A stretch of 64,000 nt of DNA from Sipunculus nudus (GCA_026874595.1 CM049306.1:63370019-63434018); one strand, 5' to 3'; shown: positions 12,584 through 23,291, numbered from the stretch's first letter. The notes: generated from the sequence alone by a model not told the origin. Made by a program: numbers and translations.

Positions 12584-12587
<4 letters not shown>
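12200..12587 (-). mobile_element. Miniature LTR-like element (TRIM candidate), copy 1
   Basis: Two direct terminal repeats, 12200..12355 (156 bp) and 12475..12587 (113 bp, with about 43 bp missing), both start TGTTACGAAG and end CGTAACA. They flank a 119-bp noncoding core. On the minus strand each terminal repeat contains a tRNA-like segment with an A-box-like gcggttggttcgcc and a B-box ggttcga, followed by a decayed or intact cccggatcgg. Right after the minus-strand 5' repeat comes AGGGGGCTCGTC, close to a tRNA-Pro primer binding site as I remember it. AAGAGGGGGTG lies just before the 3' repeat, like a polypurine tract. The element sits in a TA microsatellite, so its target duplication is unreadable. 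Alternatives are a dimeric SINE or a MITE. Confidence 0.65.

Positions 12588-12674
<87 letters not shown>
12588..12674. repeat. (TA)n microsatellite
   Basis: A near-pure TA run directly abutting the miniature LTR-like element. Confidence 0.95.
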
Positions 12675-12677
<3 letters not shown>

Positions 12678-12679
12678 AG

Positions 12680-13479
12680 CTTTATTTCTGCACAAGAAGC
12701 TAAATGTAATTAAACATTTTAAGTATAAAACTTATGTAAACTAAAGTAAAATATACATGATAATCTCAATTTTTCATTTTAAATTTCTCTTAACAAGGAG
12801 ATTAGTATTTGACCTGACTCGGACTTGAACTCGAATTCCAAATGAATCGGACTCGACGTAGTTGGAGCTGGAATCGAATCTCTACGACTCGGACTTGAAC
12901 TCGGATGGTGTAACTCGCCTACATCACCGGACACAAGTAGTTAGCAATTGGAATATGTTCGTTCCCATGAAGAATTTGAATTAAATTTAATTGCCTGTGG
13001 CAGTCAAATGTTTGATCGCAGAGTAAATCCATGAGATTAATAAAACGTAATTCCTCGTAAAGACAAACGCATGCGCACGTAGAGCGCATTCAGATAGGTG
13101 CCGCCATCTGGTTGAATTAACAGAAAACTACTTTGAGGGACATTCAGTGGGTTAAGGTTTCGCTTTCTGGTAGGGGTAAAGCGATTGGCAACTACTGTCT
13201 GATGCAAATAAATCAGGGTAAAACAAAGCCTCGTAAAAAATAATCCAATGAAGCATTACGATAAATCATATAGTACTAGGAGAAGAGTATGTTTTATCTC
13301 ACGCTTTGTACCATGAGGAGTATAGGTTTATCGGCATCAGGGAATATTCTGAATTTAAACAGTGTTAAACCCCATTTCAGTTAATTAGAAATCTTACAAG
13401 CACACAATTGTGTAAGGATCTCATGTTTGGCGGTTACCTTAATAGGTCGGAATTAACAGAAAAGCAGCATTCGCCCCGA
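12680..13479. other. Unassigned DNA
   Basis: No gene is seen. The stretch 12800-12930 contains degenerate gactcggacttgaactcg units that resemble the preceding 33-bp family, suggesting an eroded edge of that array cut off by the element at 12200-12674. Confidence 0.5.
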
Positions 13480-15105
13480 GGAGGAATAAAGTTAACAAAT
13501 GAAGTAGATCCAGGTTGTTGTGTCTCAAGAGCAAATAAAGTTAACAAATGAAGTCGGGCCAGGATGCAACCCGAGGACAAAAAAAAATAACAAATGAAGT
13601 CGGGCTAGGGTTCTTGCATCCCGAGGACAAAAAAAGTTAACAAATGAAGTAGGGGCAGGTTGTTGCATCCCCGGAGACAATTAAGGTTATCAAATGAGGT
13701 AGGGGCAGGTTGTTGCATCCCGAGGACAAGTAAGGTTATCAAATGAAGTAGGGACAGGTTGTTGCATCCCGAGGACAAGTAAGGTTATCAAATGAAGTAG
13801 GGGCAGGTTGTTGCATCCCGAGGACAAGTAAGGTTATCAAATGAAGTAGGGACAGGTTGTTGCATCCCGAGTACAAGTAAGGTTATCAATGAAGTAGGGG
13901 CAGGTTGTTGCATCCCGAGGACAAGTAAGGTTATTCAAATGGAGGGGCAGGTTGTTGCATCCCGAGGACAAGTAAGGTTATCAAATGAAGTAGGGGCAGG
14001 TTGTTGCATCCCCGAGGGACAAGTAAGGTTATCAAATGAAGTAGGGGCAGGTTGTTGCATCCCGAGGGACAAGTAAGGTTATCAAATGAAGTAGGGACAG
14101 GTTGTTGCATCCCGAGGACAAGTAAGGTTATCAAATGAAGTAAGGGCAGGTTCTTGCATCCCGAGGACAAGTAAGGTTATCAAATGAAGTAGGGACAGGT
14201 TGTTGCATCCCGAGGACAAGTAAGGTTATCAAATGAAGTAGGGGCAGGTTGTTGCATCCCGAGGGACAAGTAAGGTTATCAAATGAAGTAGGGGCAGGTT
14301 GTTGCATCCCGAGGGACAAGTAAGGTTATCAAATGAAGTAGGGGCAGGTTGTTGCATCCCGAGGGACAAGTAAGGTTATCAAATGAAGTAGGGACAGGTT
14401 GTTGCATCCCGAGGACAAGTAAGGTTATCAAATGAAGTAGGGGCAGGTTGTTGCATCCCGAGGGACAAGTAAGGTTATCAAATGAAGTAGGGGCAGGTTG
14501 TTGCATCCCGAGGACAAGTAAGGTTATCAAATGAAGTAAGGGCAGGTTGTTGCATCCCGAGGACAAGTAAGGTTATCAAATGAGGTAGGGACAGGTTGTT
14601 GCATCCCGAGGACAAGTAAGGTTATCAAATGAAGTAAAAGCAGGTTGTTGCATCCCGAGGACAAGTAAGGTTATAAAATGAAGTAGGGACAGGTTGTTGC
14701 ATCCCGAGGACAAGTAAGGTTATCAAATGAAGTAGGGGCAGGTTGTTGCATCCCGAGGACAAGTGAGGTTATTCAAATGAAGGAGGGGCAGGTTGTTGCA
14801 TCCCGAGGACAAGTAAGGTTATCAAATGAAGTAGGGGCAGGTTGTTGCATCCCCGAGGACAAGTAAGGTTATCAAATGAAGTAGCGGCAGGTTGTTGCAT
14901 CCTGTGGGACAAGTAAGGTTATCAAATGAAGTAGGGGCAGGTTGTTGCATCCCGAGGGACAAGTAAGGTTATCAAATGAAGTAGGGGCAGGTTGTTGCAT
15001 CCCCGAGGACAAGTAAGGTTATCAAATGAAGTAGGGGCAGGTTGTTGCATCCCTGAGGACAAGTAAGGTTATCAAATGAAGTAGTGGCAGGTTGTTGCAA
15101 CCTGT
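13480..15105. repeat. 49/50-bp minisatellite
   Basis: About 33 head-to-tail units share aggttatcaaatgaagtag, ggggcaggttgttgcatccc and a gaggacaagta end. Units alternate between 49 and 50 bp, mostly by gaggac versus gagggac. The first units (13480-13680) are diverged and the last one ends in cctgtcaagttcagg. The short minus-strand ORFs here are artefacts of the period. Confidence 0.95.
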
Positions 15106-16925
15106 CAAGTTCAGGTATTATTTGCTTTTATTAAGTTATAAATTCAAAAATATGAAGCTCAAACTGATTAATTAATATATACTATTTCTGAATAGTGAAT
15201 ATTTAAGGCACCACAACAGTTGTTCAATATGACTTGTAGACTGAATCGAATTAATATTATGGGTATATTTAAACATCACAAAAGTTTTCAATCTGACATG
15301 TACTCCTAAAAAATTGATATTATTGATATATTTTAGTAATTTTTTTTCTTACATGTATAATACATTTAAACACTGGCCCGTCAATTAGTATGTGAACAGT
15401 AAGTCTGGAAAATGTATCCTCTCAGTGTGATTGGTCAGGCCTTATGTGAACATTTGACATGCGACGTAATATATCAAGTCAGTTAGTCTGATCTAGTTCT
15501 TATAACATGGCAGGTAAATCTTGTGGGGTTTCTTAATTAATTATTGGGGGGGGGGGTTATAAATTTTGACTTCAATCTGTCATCACTGAACAGGATTACC
15601 TGTGGGCATCTCCCGATTAAACTTAATTGAATATATACACCATGTCCTAGATTTATTTCAGCTGAGGTACTGTTTGTCTTACTGTTTGATGTATCCTTTT
15701 TAAAAAGTGATGCCTCCCTGTAAAATTGAATTATAAGGCTCCAAATAAAGTTTTGTAACCCTCAGATTCCATTTTATCCATAGCAAGTGCATTTCCACAC
15801 TCCATCTGGCGGAGAAGTTGGTCCTCTAGCCAAAATGTAATAGTCTGCTTATTTTTATTTATCGATATTTTAATATTCATATTAACAAGATACTCTGCAC
15901 TTGTTAAATTAAGGCTTTGAAAAAATTATGACCTGGATTTTTTTATATTTCATTTCGGAAAATACATCCGGAATAATCGACTATTTTCACAGAGTCCGTA
16001 CATTGGTCTGTCACATTTAACCATGCTGGATCACGGTAACCTGTTTCTGCATTAGGAAAACATACATCTTAGGCAGATCCCACAGATAGGCAATGAAGCG
16101 ATTTTTCATATGAGTGGTTACTCATTTGGGTAAAGACAAAATTTAATATGACTGTGCAAATGAGTAAAGTAAAAATTAATCGATAATTAGCCAATTAATG
16201 TCATCAAATTAAATGACTTTCCCTAGATGGGACTTTTTGGGACTTGTGATATGTTATTCACCAGAACTTTGTGGTCATCATACAACAAAAATCTTTTCTG
16301 TTGCAATTTGTTCCGGGTTCAATCCTATTTTCACTAGACTCTATGTTCCATAAAATATATCATAAAATACGGATTGGAACTCCATACTCACAGCTGTTCC
16401 TGGCAGCAGGAACTCGCAAGTCTGAAGCCTGTCGGAATTCCTTATTTTATTATAACAATAAAAATAACGAGGAAATCAACACCTTTTTCTGTCAAAATGT
16501 GAGATAAAGCTTGTCCTGCCAGTAAATGTCACATATATATATTCCCATACGTAAAATTAAAACAGATTTAAGGCAAAAAAGGTAGGGTGTCTCATGCACC
16601 GCGCGTCAATCTTAACCCCCCGCATCATAAATTTTTATTTTGATTTTCAATAGAAAGTTACCAAGTTTGAACTGCAGCCGCTTGGATATTTCTTTCTAGA
16701 AGATAAAATAATTCAATTTTGATAAGATTTCCTTTTAAATATAGTGCTTCTACCTGTTTAGCAAAGCAATTTTGTTATTATTATGCTTTTCCCTTATCAT
16801 ATGACATTTTTAAGGAAACATACAAAAAAAGGTAATAAAAAAATCGCCCTCGCGCACTGATTTCTGAAAAAGTGCCTGAGAACCCAACCCTTTTTTTTTG
16901 CCTAATGGGGTCTAGCTTAACACAG
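15106..16925. other. Unassigned AT-rich DNA
   Basis: No supported exon or known repeat is seen. A G-run lies at 15545-15555. A 78-codon ORF at 16271-16507 has no recognisable domain. Confidence 0.4.
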
Positions 16926-17465
16926 AAAAGTACTGGACAGTCGAGGGGTGAAACGCTCTGCTCTCTTCGATGGCGATCCGGGTTCGATCCCCGTGTGGCC
17001 ATGAAAGTGGGTTGTAGTTGACTGTCCAAGGTTTGTGGTTTTCTCTGGGTTCTCCGGCTTCCTCCAACCCTACAATGTTATAAATTGACTGTAATTTTAC
17101 ACAACAATTTTATGGCAGCACGGGTGCCAGTACAATGTTCTGTAAAATTACAGTGGCATGTAATTTGCAATGTTGTGTAATTGTATATGCATTGTTGTGT
17201 AAATTAATGTGCAATGTTGTGTAATATAAATCGCAATGTTGTGTAATATAAATCGCAATGTTGTGAAAATTATTGTGCAATTAATGTTGTGTAATTTTAT
17301 ATGCATTGTCGTGTTAATCAATGAGCAATGTTGTGTTATTTTATATGCATTGTTGTGTAAATGAATGTACGATGTTGTGTAATTTAATATGCATTGATGT
17401 GTAAATTAATGTGAAATGTTGTGTTATTTTATATACATTGTTCTGTAGTCTAACATACAATGATG
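16926..17465 (+). mobile_element. tRNA-derived SINE with repetitive tail
   Basis: The head (about 16930-17005) runs ggacagtcgaggggtgaaacg (A-box-like) through gatccgggttcgatcccc (strong B-box) to gtgtggcca. The body that follows, ggttttctctgggttctccggcttcctcc, resembles a conserved core shared by several metazoan SINE families; I recall the core but cannot name the family with certainty. The 3' tail (17075-17465) is a degenerate tandem array of a roughly 22-bp unit, gcaatgttgtgtaatttta. It is not a functional tRNA gene because no acceptor stem can be formed. Confidence 0.65.
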
Positions 17466-17995
17466 TTTAAATATGGACAGGGAGGGTCAGTTGGAGATTA
17501 TTGCTGCAATCTTCCATTAAATGGCATATATTTTCTTGTTGATGTTGATGCTGGAAAGCTGTGAAGCTGCGGGGAAAGTTGATTAAGCGTGAAAACAAGA
17601 AAAAAACCAATGTAAATAAAAACAATTTATTTCATTTATGAAATTTTCATTCAATCAATGTTTCAATTACACTTTGTTAAATATAGTCAGGCTTTAAGCC
17701 TTTAAGAAAATACTGGAACATGTCAAAGCAATTTAACCCATGACTTCGTCAGAAAATAATTTAATACTAAATCAAATTCTGGAACCCGAATGAAATATTT
17801 TAATTTACTTTTCGATTTATCAGAAAAAAAACATAATATATCAATAAAACCAATAAAAGCAAATTAGTATATACTTATATGCAACATAAACATAATTTCA
17901 ATTAACATAATTTATAAGATTTAATTTCACACAGGTCAGCACAATGTGGGCCTTGCAGATATATGTTGAGTCCAGGGAGATCCTTCTGGGTCCAT
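17466..17995. other. 3' flank of the hypothetical minus-strand gene
   Basis: AT-rich sequence downstream (minus-strand sense) of the exon ending at 17996. The minus strand has possible AATAAA-like signals near 17610-17650, but several AT-rich matches exist, so no poly(A) site can be assigned. Confidence 0.35.
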
Positions 17996-18130
17996 TTAAA
18001 CTTGCCATTTATTCTTGTAATCTTTCAAATGGTTCCATGCTTGCTGCACCTTTTTGTTCATGGCAGGAATACGTTTTTTGTCCCTTTTTCAATTTTGCTT
18101 CCTCTTCCAGGATTTATCCCCGCAAAAAGC
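17996..18130 (-). CDS. Last exon of SAMD3-like hypothetical gene, with apparent frameshift
   Basis: The minus-strand acceptor tatattttcag precedes base 18130. The first base completes the Arg codon left open by the exon at 19472. Reading on gives LFAGINPGRGSKIEKGTKN, which fits the tail I recall for a poorly characterised fish/invertebrate family annotated as SAMD3-like or uncharacterised (pattern EFxQR...GINP..GSK). That frame stops at 18058 shortly after a run of six A. One base over, the sequence stays open as KKVQQAWNHLKDYKNKWQV and ends at a TAA at 17996, again like the family's basic, W-containing end. So either one A is missing in the assembly, or this allele is truncated. No function can be assigned. 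Confidence 0.65.
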
Positions 18131-18424
18131 CTGAAAATATATGTTAAAATAATTATACATATCAAGAGTATCTACGTGGTCAGAAAACTGGCGTTAGTGA
18201 CACCGCTTTGTCCCCAGCTTGTCCCGGGTATAAATCAGATATGACCAACAGGAAAGAGCTAAAATGTTTATATACTGGTATCCTCCAGCTCCAGTGAGGG
18301 CAAATATATGAATCGAGGCCATATATATAACTGACCTTTCAACCTGTAGATACAATTATTTCAACACCTTTTCCTAAGGGGCAATAGTATTAATGATTTT
18401 ACAAGATGAGACATTCATACTGAA

Positions 18425-18428
<4 letters not shown>

Positions 18429-18480
<52 letters not shown>
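18429..18480. repeat. (TA)n microsatellite
   Basis: A TA run next to the left arm of the Penelope-like element. A matching short TA run lies at 19208-19229, beyond the right arm. Confidence 0.95.
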
Positions 18481-18485
<5 letters not shown>

Positions 18486-18564
18486 AGGGATTGATTGCCA
18501 TTTCATGATCAAAGTGCTCGATACATAAAGTAGAGCTGCTATAAGTTTATAAAAATGCATCAAT

Positions 18565-18613
18565 GTCACTACCCGCAGGTTTCGTGCGCACTGCGTGGCA
18601 CTCATCAGGTGAC
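18565..18613 (-). ncRNA. Hammerhead ribozyme (inverted arm)
   Basis: Exact reverse complement of the 49-nt motif at 19132-19180. On the minus strand it has stem I GTCAC/GTGAC, core CTGATGA, stem II GTGC/GCAC, GAAA, a very short stem III, and the cleavage triplet GTA. The fold is complete. Confidence 0.8.
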
Positions 18614-18806
18614 TGAATGGGGTTGGTTTGTGTTTGTTCATGTATGGGTGCGTGTGCGAGATTATTTACGGTTGGCTGGTTTTTGCTGTATGATGCCTGC
18701 AAGTGTTAAGTAATTCACTTCGTTTATTAAGGAGTGGCGTTCTTTTGTAAGTCATAATTTGTAGCTTTTCTTGTTCGCATAGGTTACACCTGTTATTAGT
18801 GGCTAT

Positions 18807-19079
18807 GCGAACCACAAGAAGTCGTTTAAATACGAGAAATATGAAACAGAAACAGAACTATCAAAGTATATTTGGAAACTGAAACGCCAAGGCACCTCAC
18901 ACAGTATCACATGGTCTATTATAGCTAAGCCAACTACAACAACAATGAATAACAGGTGTAACCTATGCGAACAAGAAAAGCTTCAAATTATGACTTACAA
19001 AAGAACGCCACTCCTTAATAAACGAAGTGAATTACTTAACACTTGCAGGCATCATACAGCAAAAACCAGCCAACCGTAA
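18807..19079 (+). pseudogene. Penelope-like GIY-YIG endonuclease, C-terminal fragment
   Basis: An open frame of about 90 codons with no ATG at its start. It reads NHKKSFKYE, then TELSKYIWKLK, then SITWSII, then a Cys pair in RCNLCEQEKL, then LLNKRSELLNTCRHH, and stops at TAA 19077. This is the conserved downstream half of the GIY-YIG nuclease of Penelope-like retroelements: the NHK.SF block, the ELSKYIW helix, and the CxxC and CxH zinc-binding pattern. The GIY-YIG strand itself and the reverse transcriptase are missing, so this is a 5'-truncated relic even though the preserved part has no frameshift. From residue 47 onward the coding DNA overlaps the inverted arm. Confidence 0.85.
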
Positions 19080-19131
19080 ATAATCTCGCACACGCACCCA
19101 TACATGAACAAACACAAACCAGCCCCATTCA

Positions 19132-19180
19132 GTCACCTGATGAGTGCCACGCAGTGCGCACGAAACCTGCGGGTAGTGAC
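19132..19180 (+). ncRNA. Hammerhead ribozyme (Penelope-type)
   Basis: The order is stem I 5' strand GTCAC (19132-19136), CTGATGA (19137-19143), stem II GTGC...GCAC (19144-19161), GAAA (19162-19165), a short stem III closing A-U, C-G, C-G around TGCG, cleavage triplet GTA with H17 at 19175, and stem I 3' strand GTGAC (19176-19180). All invariant core positions of a type I hammerhead are present. The minimal stem III is typical of ribozymes in Penelope-like elements, where they process terminal repeats. Confidence 0.85.
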
Positions 19181-19471
19181 ATTTATGCATTGATGCATTT
19201 TTATAAACTTATATATATATATATATATACCACATCAGACCTGAGCTTACAAATCTTTTTCAGATAAAACATCTACACCAACACCTACCAGGAATCCAAC
19301 CCACATCAGCTAAGCATGCAGACCTAATTAATTAACGACAGATGCATATATACTGCAGATCACATTCTTGACTGTATCAGCATTTGCCATCTTATGAATT
19401 TGTGTTTGAGTATATTTCATGAGAATAATCAAAAGTATTAGTTGGAATACATAAATAATAAAGTAATTTAC

Positions 19472-19634
19472 CTTTGCATGAACTCCAACGAGGCTCCAAT
19501 CTTTTCTGGGTATGCCAGGTTAAAACAGTAGTAGGCAGCAAACATCACCGCCACGGCCTTCCTGAAGCCCTCTTTAGCAGCCAGGAGGTGTCCCTCTACC
19601 ACAACAAAGCAGTTTTCACTGAAGGGATGATCTC
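19472..19634 (-). CDS. Penultimate exon of SAMD3-like hypothetical gene
   Basis: The minus-strand acceptor ttttttttttgcag precedes 19634 and the donor AAG|GTAAAT follows 19472. The 163-bp exon is open throughout: DHPFSENCFVVVEG, then FRKAVAVMFAAYYCFNLAYP, then EKIGASLEFMQ, with the last codon split AG|G. The block (F)VVVEG...A...FAAYY.FN..YP...LEF.QR is the signature I recall for the C-terminal region of fish and invertebrate proteins labelled SAMD3-like or uncharacterised. The domain has no known biochemical role that I can name. Codon use is GC-richer than the surrounding DNA, and the splice phases match the next exon. Upstream exons were not identified with confidence. Confidence 0.75.
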
Positions 19635-20390
19635 CTGCAAAAAAAAAAACGAGGATTAATTATTCAATTAAATTAAAAGTGAGAGTTACTTTGAAACTAA
19701 CTAACTTGACTCTGAAACTGAAATGTAAAATGTATTCTGTTTATATTATATCTCAATAAACTAAGTTGTCGTTTAACAAAATCTGACATTAAAGTATTAC
19801 TAAACACCTGTTCTAGTACCTTTATACAATAAAAATATCTCCTGGTAGTGGTAATTAATTTGTCATTGGAACATAAAATGAGTCAAAGGGTACATTTTAT
19901 AGCTAAATCAAAGGGCCTGACGGCGTTGGTATATTAATACAGGCAATGTTATTTAATCCATTCTGCAAAAGTACCATTTTCTTGCCTAATATGACTATAT
20001 GTGGGTGGGGCATGTCATCTGTTGCTTCAATGTCTCGTGCCGTTGCCGTATCCTATTAAATATATAAAAGGTAACCAGTCATGATTTCAAGCAATTTCAG
20101 TCATTATAGAATGGACATATATATAACAATAAACAAAGTTTATAAAGCTGAAAAGTAAATAATTACTTAAAGCATTTATCTAAATATTTCGTTAACATAT
20201 GTCTCCATTGGCATATCCTACCCTCCTACATTATCCTTCTTTTCAAAGAAAGGTTTTACCGTCTACCGTTTTAAGATAGTTTTGGCCTAACAATACATAT
20301 ATCATGTAGTAAATGATCATTAAACATAAACGATACTGATCCACATGTAAATATTTTAATTCTAACAACAATAAGACATACCTGCGTACA
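19635..20390. other. Upstream intron or flank of the SAMD3-like gene
   Basis: AT-rich, with no exon identified. Confidence 0.4.
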
Positions 20391-20393
20391 AAA

Positions 20394-20874
20394 TTAGGAA
20401 ATCATTTTACCACAAATGCTGCAGAATTTAGCCTGAGTCAAACACGTTGTTAGCTGGAGCTGCTGTTTCCTCTGTTTGACGCCTGTGTCTCGATCTTGGA
20501 ACCCTTGGCTGTAGATGTAGTTACATACACAGCACACGCAAAAGAAATCGCGCTGGATGCCACGTCCATACGGGTCATGACCCACTTGCTGGCCCAGCGA
20601 TACCCACAAAGACTTCAATGATGCAAATACCCTGACCAGCACATCTGCATGGCCTTCGATGGGTCATTAGCAGCTGATAAGCCAGCACTCCTGAGTAGCC
20701 AGCCAAAGGCGGACATCCTCCGACCACCTGTGGCGACATGTCGGGTCGGTGGTGCACATTACACATTATGATATGTGAAGTCCAAATTGCATGTAATTTA
20801 GACGGACGGGTGCATGTTAATGCAATGTACTGTACAGGGGTAATCACACAACACTGTTGTGTATATAGAAACAT
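20394..20874 (-). other. GC-richer unclassified segment with minus-strand ORFs
   Basis: This stretch is clearly less AT-rich than its surroundings, and two overlapping minus-strand ORFs (82 and 99 codons) cross it. One has Cys-rich stretches (FFCVCCVCNYIY and FCSICGKMIS). A third frame also reads open over MTRMDVASSAISFACAVYV. I recognise none of them, and frames disagree about which would be coding. It may hold upstream exons of the SAMD3-like gene, a TE-derived gene relic, or neither. Confidence 0.3.
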
Positions 20875-20879
20875 GCAAG

Positions 20880-22260
20880 GTTGTGCAAAAATACATAAGT
20901 TTATAACAGTCTACGGACTTTCGAACGCTATCATCTGAGCCTTGGAGAGTGCCTTGATTAATTTAATAACTATTTGTACAAATACTATTTGTACTATTGT
21001 AAAATAAATAAGTTTATAAATATAAAATATTGAAAAGTAACCAAAAAATGTTACTGAAAAACATTATAAATCCCTTAAGTTATAGAAGACACCAAAAAAT
21101 ACATGCTTGTGAATTCTATTTCTTTGTATCCTGTTGGTGCTCCGATTTAATTGACTACTTATAGTTAGTCTATGTGATAGACTGGTAGTTGTGAGGGGCT
21201 ATCTTCATCCGTTATTTTGCTGAATATTTTCACAATCCATATAAAAAAGTAACTCCATGCATTTATATTTAAAATAACAATTAATTATTCATTCTTAAAA
21301 ACATCCTATAGGTGCGTGTTCACTCATGAATTTTATCTTTGACCCATACAGTTTGACATTAAAAATTCCACTGATATGTGTGTACATTTGATTTGTTTAA
21401 ATGCTTTATTTGCATGTATATTTATTAGTATATATATTTTATTTGTATATATATATTATTTGTATATAAATATATTATTTGTATGTATTTTTATTGTTTA
21501 TTTATTTTATTTGTATATTTATTTTATTTGTATATATATATTTATATATATATATATTTTATCTGTATATATATTTTCAATCTTTGCATGCCGTTAATTG
21601 TTACTTTTTAAATTTGAACAATTTGTGTTTTAATTTGTATCGTACCATATTTCACATGGCATGGAACTGACTAAGTGTGCAACATTTTATGTTTTTATTC
21701 ACGGGATAAGTACTTATATAATAATATATCAGTAGCTACCAGTGTTAAATTATTGTCGATGATACTTGTAAAATAAAATATATATATGATATTGTATTTT
21801 AAAATGACTCTGACTGGTGTGCCTGTGCATTGAACATATAAGGTGTGCTACACTAGATGTTATTTTTTAAAGGGTTGCGTGCTTTGCCATACGTAATTAT
21901 ATTGTTAAAATAGTTTTCTGTGTTAAAAAAAGGTAATATGATTAAATAATATGATTAAATCGCATTTTGAGATGCATTCTGATTGCATGGGTGGGGGGGG
22001 GGGGGGATGACACTTTTGGGGCTTGAGCCTGTTTTTATTTTAAACCGAGAAATATATATTTCTACGCTTTAATTCTAATGTCATTTCTATTAATTTATAT
22101 TTTAGGGCCATATACCATTAAACACACCTCCATATCGTTTAGGAAAAATACTGAAAAATGGGACAAAAAGCGCGTGTCTATACCATGATCATATAATTTG
22201 TATTTTTAGAGGATTTTTAGTAGATTTTTTAATATATATATATATATCAACAACCTGCAG

Positions 22261-22336
<76 letters not shown>

Positions 22337-22430
22337 ATTAGCAGGTCCTATGATGTAAAAACGTACCGGTCTAACAAACAGACATACGCACAGTAGCTAC
22401 ACTGTGAAATTTTTCTGTCTGTCCTATATG
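20880..22430. other. Very AT-rich unassigned DNA with microsatellites
   Basis: Contains low-complexity tatatttattttatttgtata-type sequence at 21410-21580, a G-run at 21992-22006 and (TA)n at 22234-22247 and 22265-22334. The I/Y-rich ORFs here are low-complexity artefacts. Confidence 0.6.
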
Positions 22431-22439
22431 AGGTGACTT

Positions 22440-22982
22440 AAATCAGAATAATGCTACATAGTGGGGACAGCATTATCAGTTTTGCCTATGGTGTTAATAG
22501 ACTATCATCCTGGGGATTTTCACACATGTAAAACACAGCCAAAATTCCAATATACAAAATATATGTATACACTGCTGAATTTTTAAATCACCTGCTTGGC
22601 ACAGAGCAGGAGGTCGCAATAGCGCAGGGTACCAGTCTAACACTTAGGTTTACAAACCCCATGTAGGTTGCAACACATTACGGAGCCAGGATTGTGTACA
22701 GACACTTTCAAGAACAGACAAAGGGCTTACAGACATACAGACAAAACAATGCGGGGTAATTATTTCAAAATCCACACAGTAAACCTCGAAAATCCGTTTC
22801 CTACCTTTCGAAAAATATTTTAATTGTGGGGCTATCCTAACAGGGTAAAAAGAAACACAAAGTACATTGCCTACTTGTAGATCATCCCACATTGTATTTC
22901 CTGAAAGAGCAGACAGACAGACGGATGGACGGACGATGACCGATCACTATAGCTCAGTTGACTTAAAGTAAGCTGAGCTAAT
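22440..22982 (+). repeat. Dispersed repeat ending in a TAGCTCAG hairpin
   Basis: Ends with acagacagacggatggacgg, then gatcactatagctcagttgac and a complementary gctgagctaa. The same terminus closes repeats at 52830 and 57680, and related bodies occur at 23700-24300. The end forms a hairpin with TAGCTCAG/CTGAGCTA stems and finishes CTAA followed by T. No coding capacity is evident. Confidence 0.55.
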
Positions 22983-23235
22983 CACGCTTCTTACCATTCT
23001 GGTCCCAAAACATCCATCCTCCAGAGGGGAAAACAAGAAGGGATCTCTTCACGGCTATTTTAAAAGAAAATATACGAATAGCATTTCGAATATTTCAGTT
23101 CCTGCTGAAGGGCATTTAGGTGATTTTTAGTCAACGCCGAGAATCCACGAAGAAGAAGCAAGAACAAAATGTAAAATTCCCCACAAAAATATAAATAATT
23201 ATTATATGAATTTTATGACTTGATTTACACAGATA

Positions 23236-23244
23236 TATGTATAC

Positions 23245-23291
<47 letters not shown>
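23236..23291. repeat. (CATA)n/(TA)n microsatellite
   Basis: Tandem cata units passing into TA units. Confidence 0.95.

Larger units (their letters stand above)
18540..19229. mobile_element. Penelope-like element fragment in inverted-repeat form
   Basis: Two arms of about 260 bp (18540-18798 and 18948-19213) are near-perfect reverse complements around a 149-bp unique spacer. The right arm plus spacer encode the C-terminal half of a GIY-YIG endonuclease, the 3' UTR and a hammerhead ribozyme. The left arm is the same 3' region inverted. Penelope-like elements are known for such inverted or partial copies and for ribozymes in their terminal repeats. The arms differ by an 8-bp indel near the outer end (tgcataaa present only on the right). 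The element lies in the intron of the SAMD3-like gene. Confidence 0.85.
18131..19471 (-). other. Intron of the SAMD3-like gene
   Basis: Bounded by the donor AAG|GTAAAT at 19472/19471 and the acceptor TTTTCAG at 18131. It contains a (TA)n tract (18429-18480), a Penelope-like element and a further short (TA)n run (19208-19229). Confidence 0.65.

Noticed and set aside
13931-14566. Minus-strand ORFs with LLHLITLLV repeats
   Set aside because: They arise from the 49/50-bp minisatellite. The frame changes wherever unit length changes.
16926-17005. Functional tRNA gene
   Set aside because: A- and B-boxes are present but no paired acceptor stem can be formed, and a SINE body and tail follow.
20394-20874. 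Cys-rich minus-strand ORFs as a zinc-finger gene
   Set aside because: Cys spacing fits no finger I know, frames conflict, and no clear splice sites were found.
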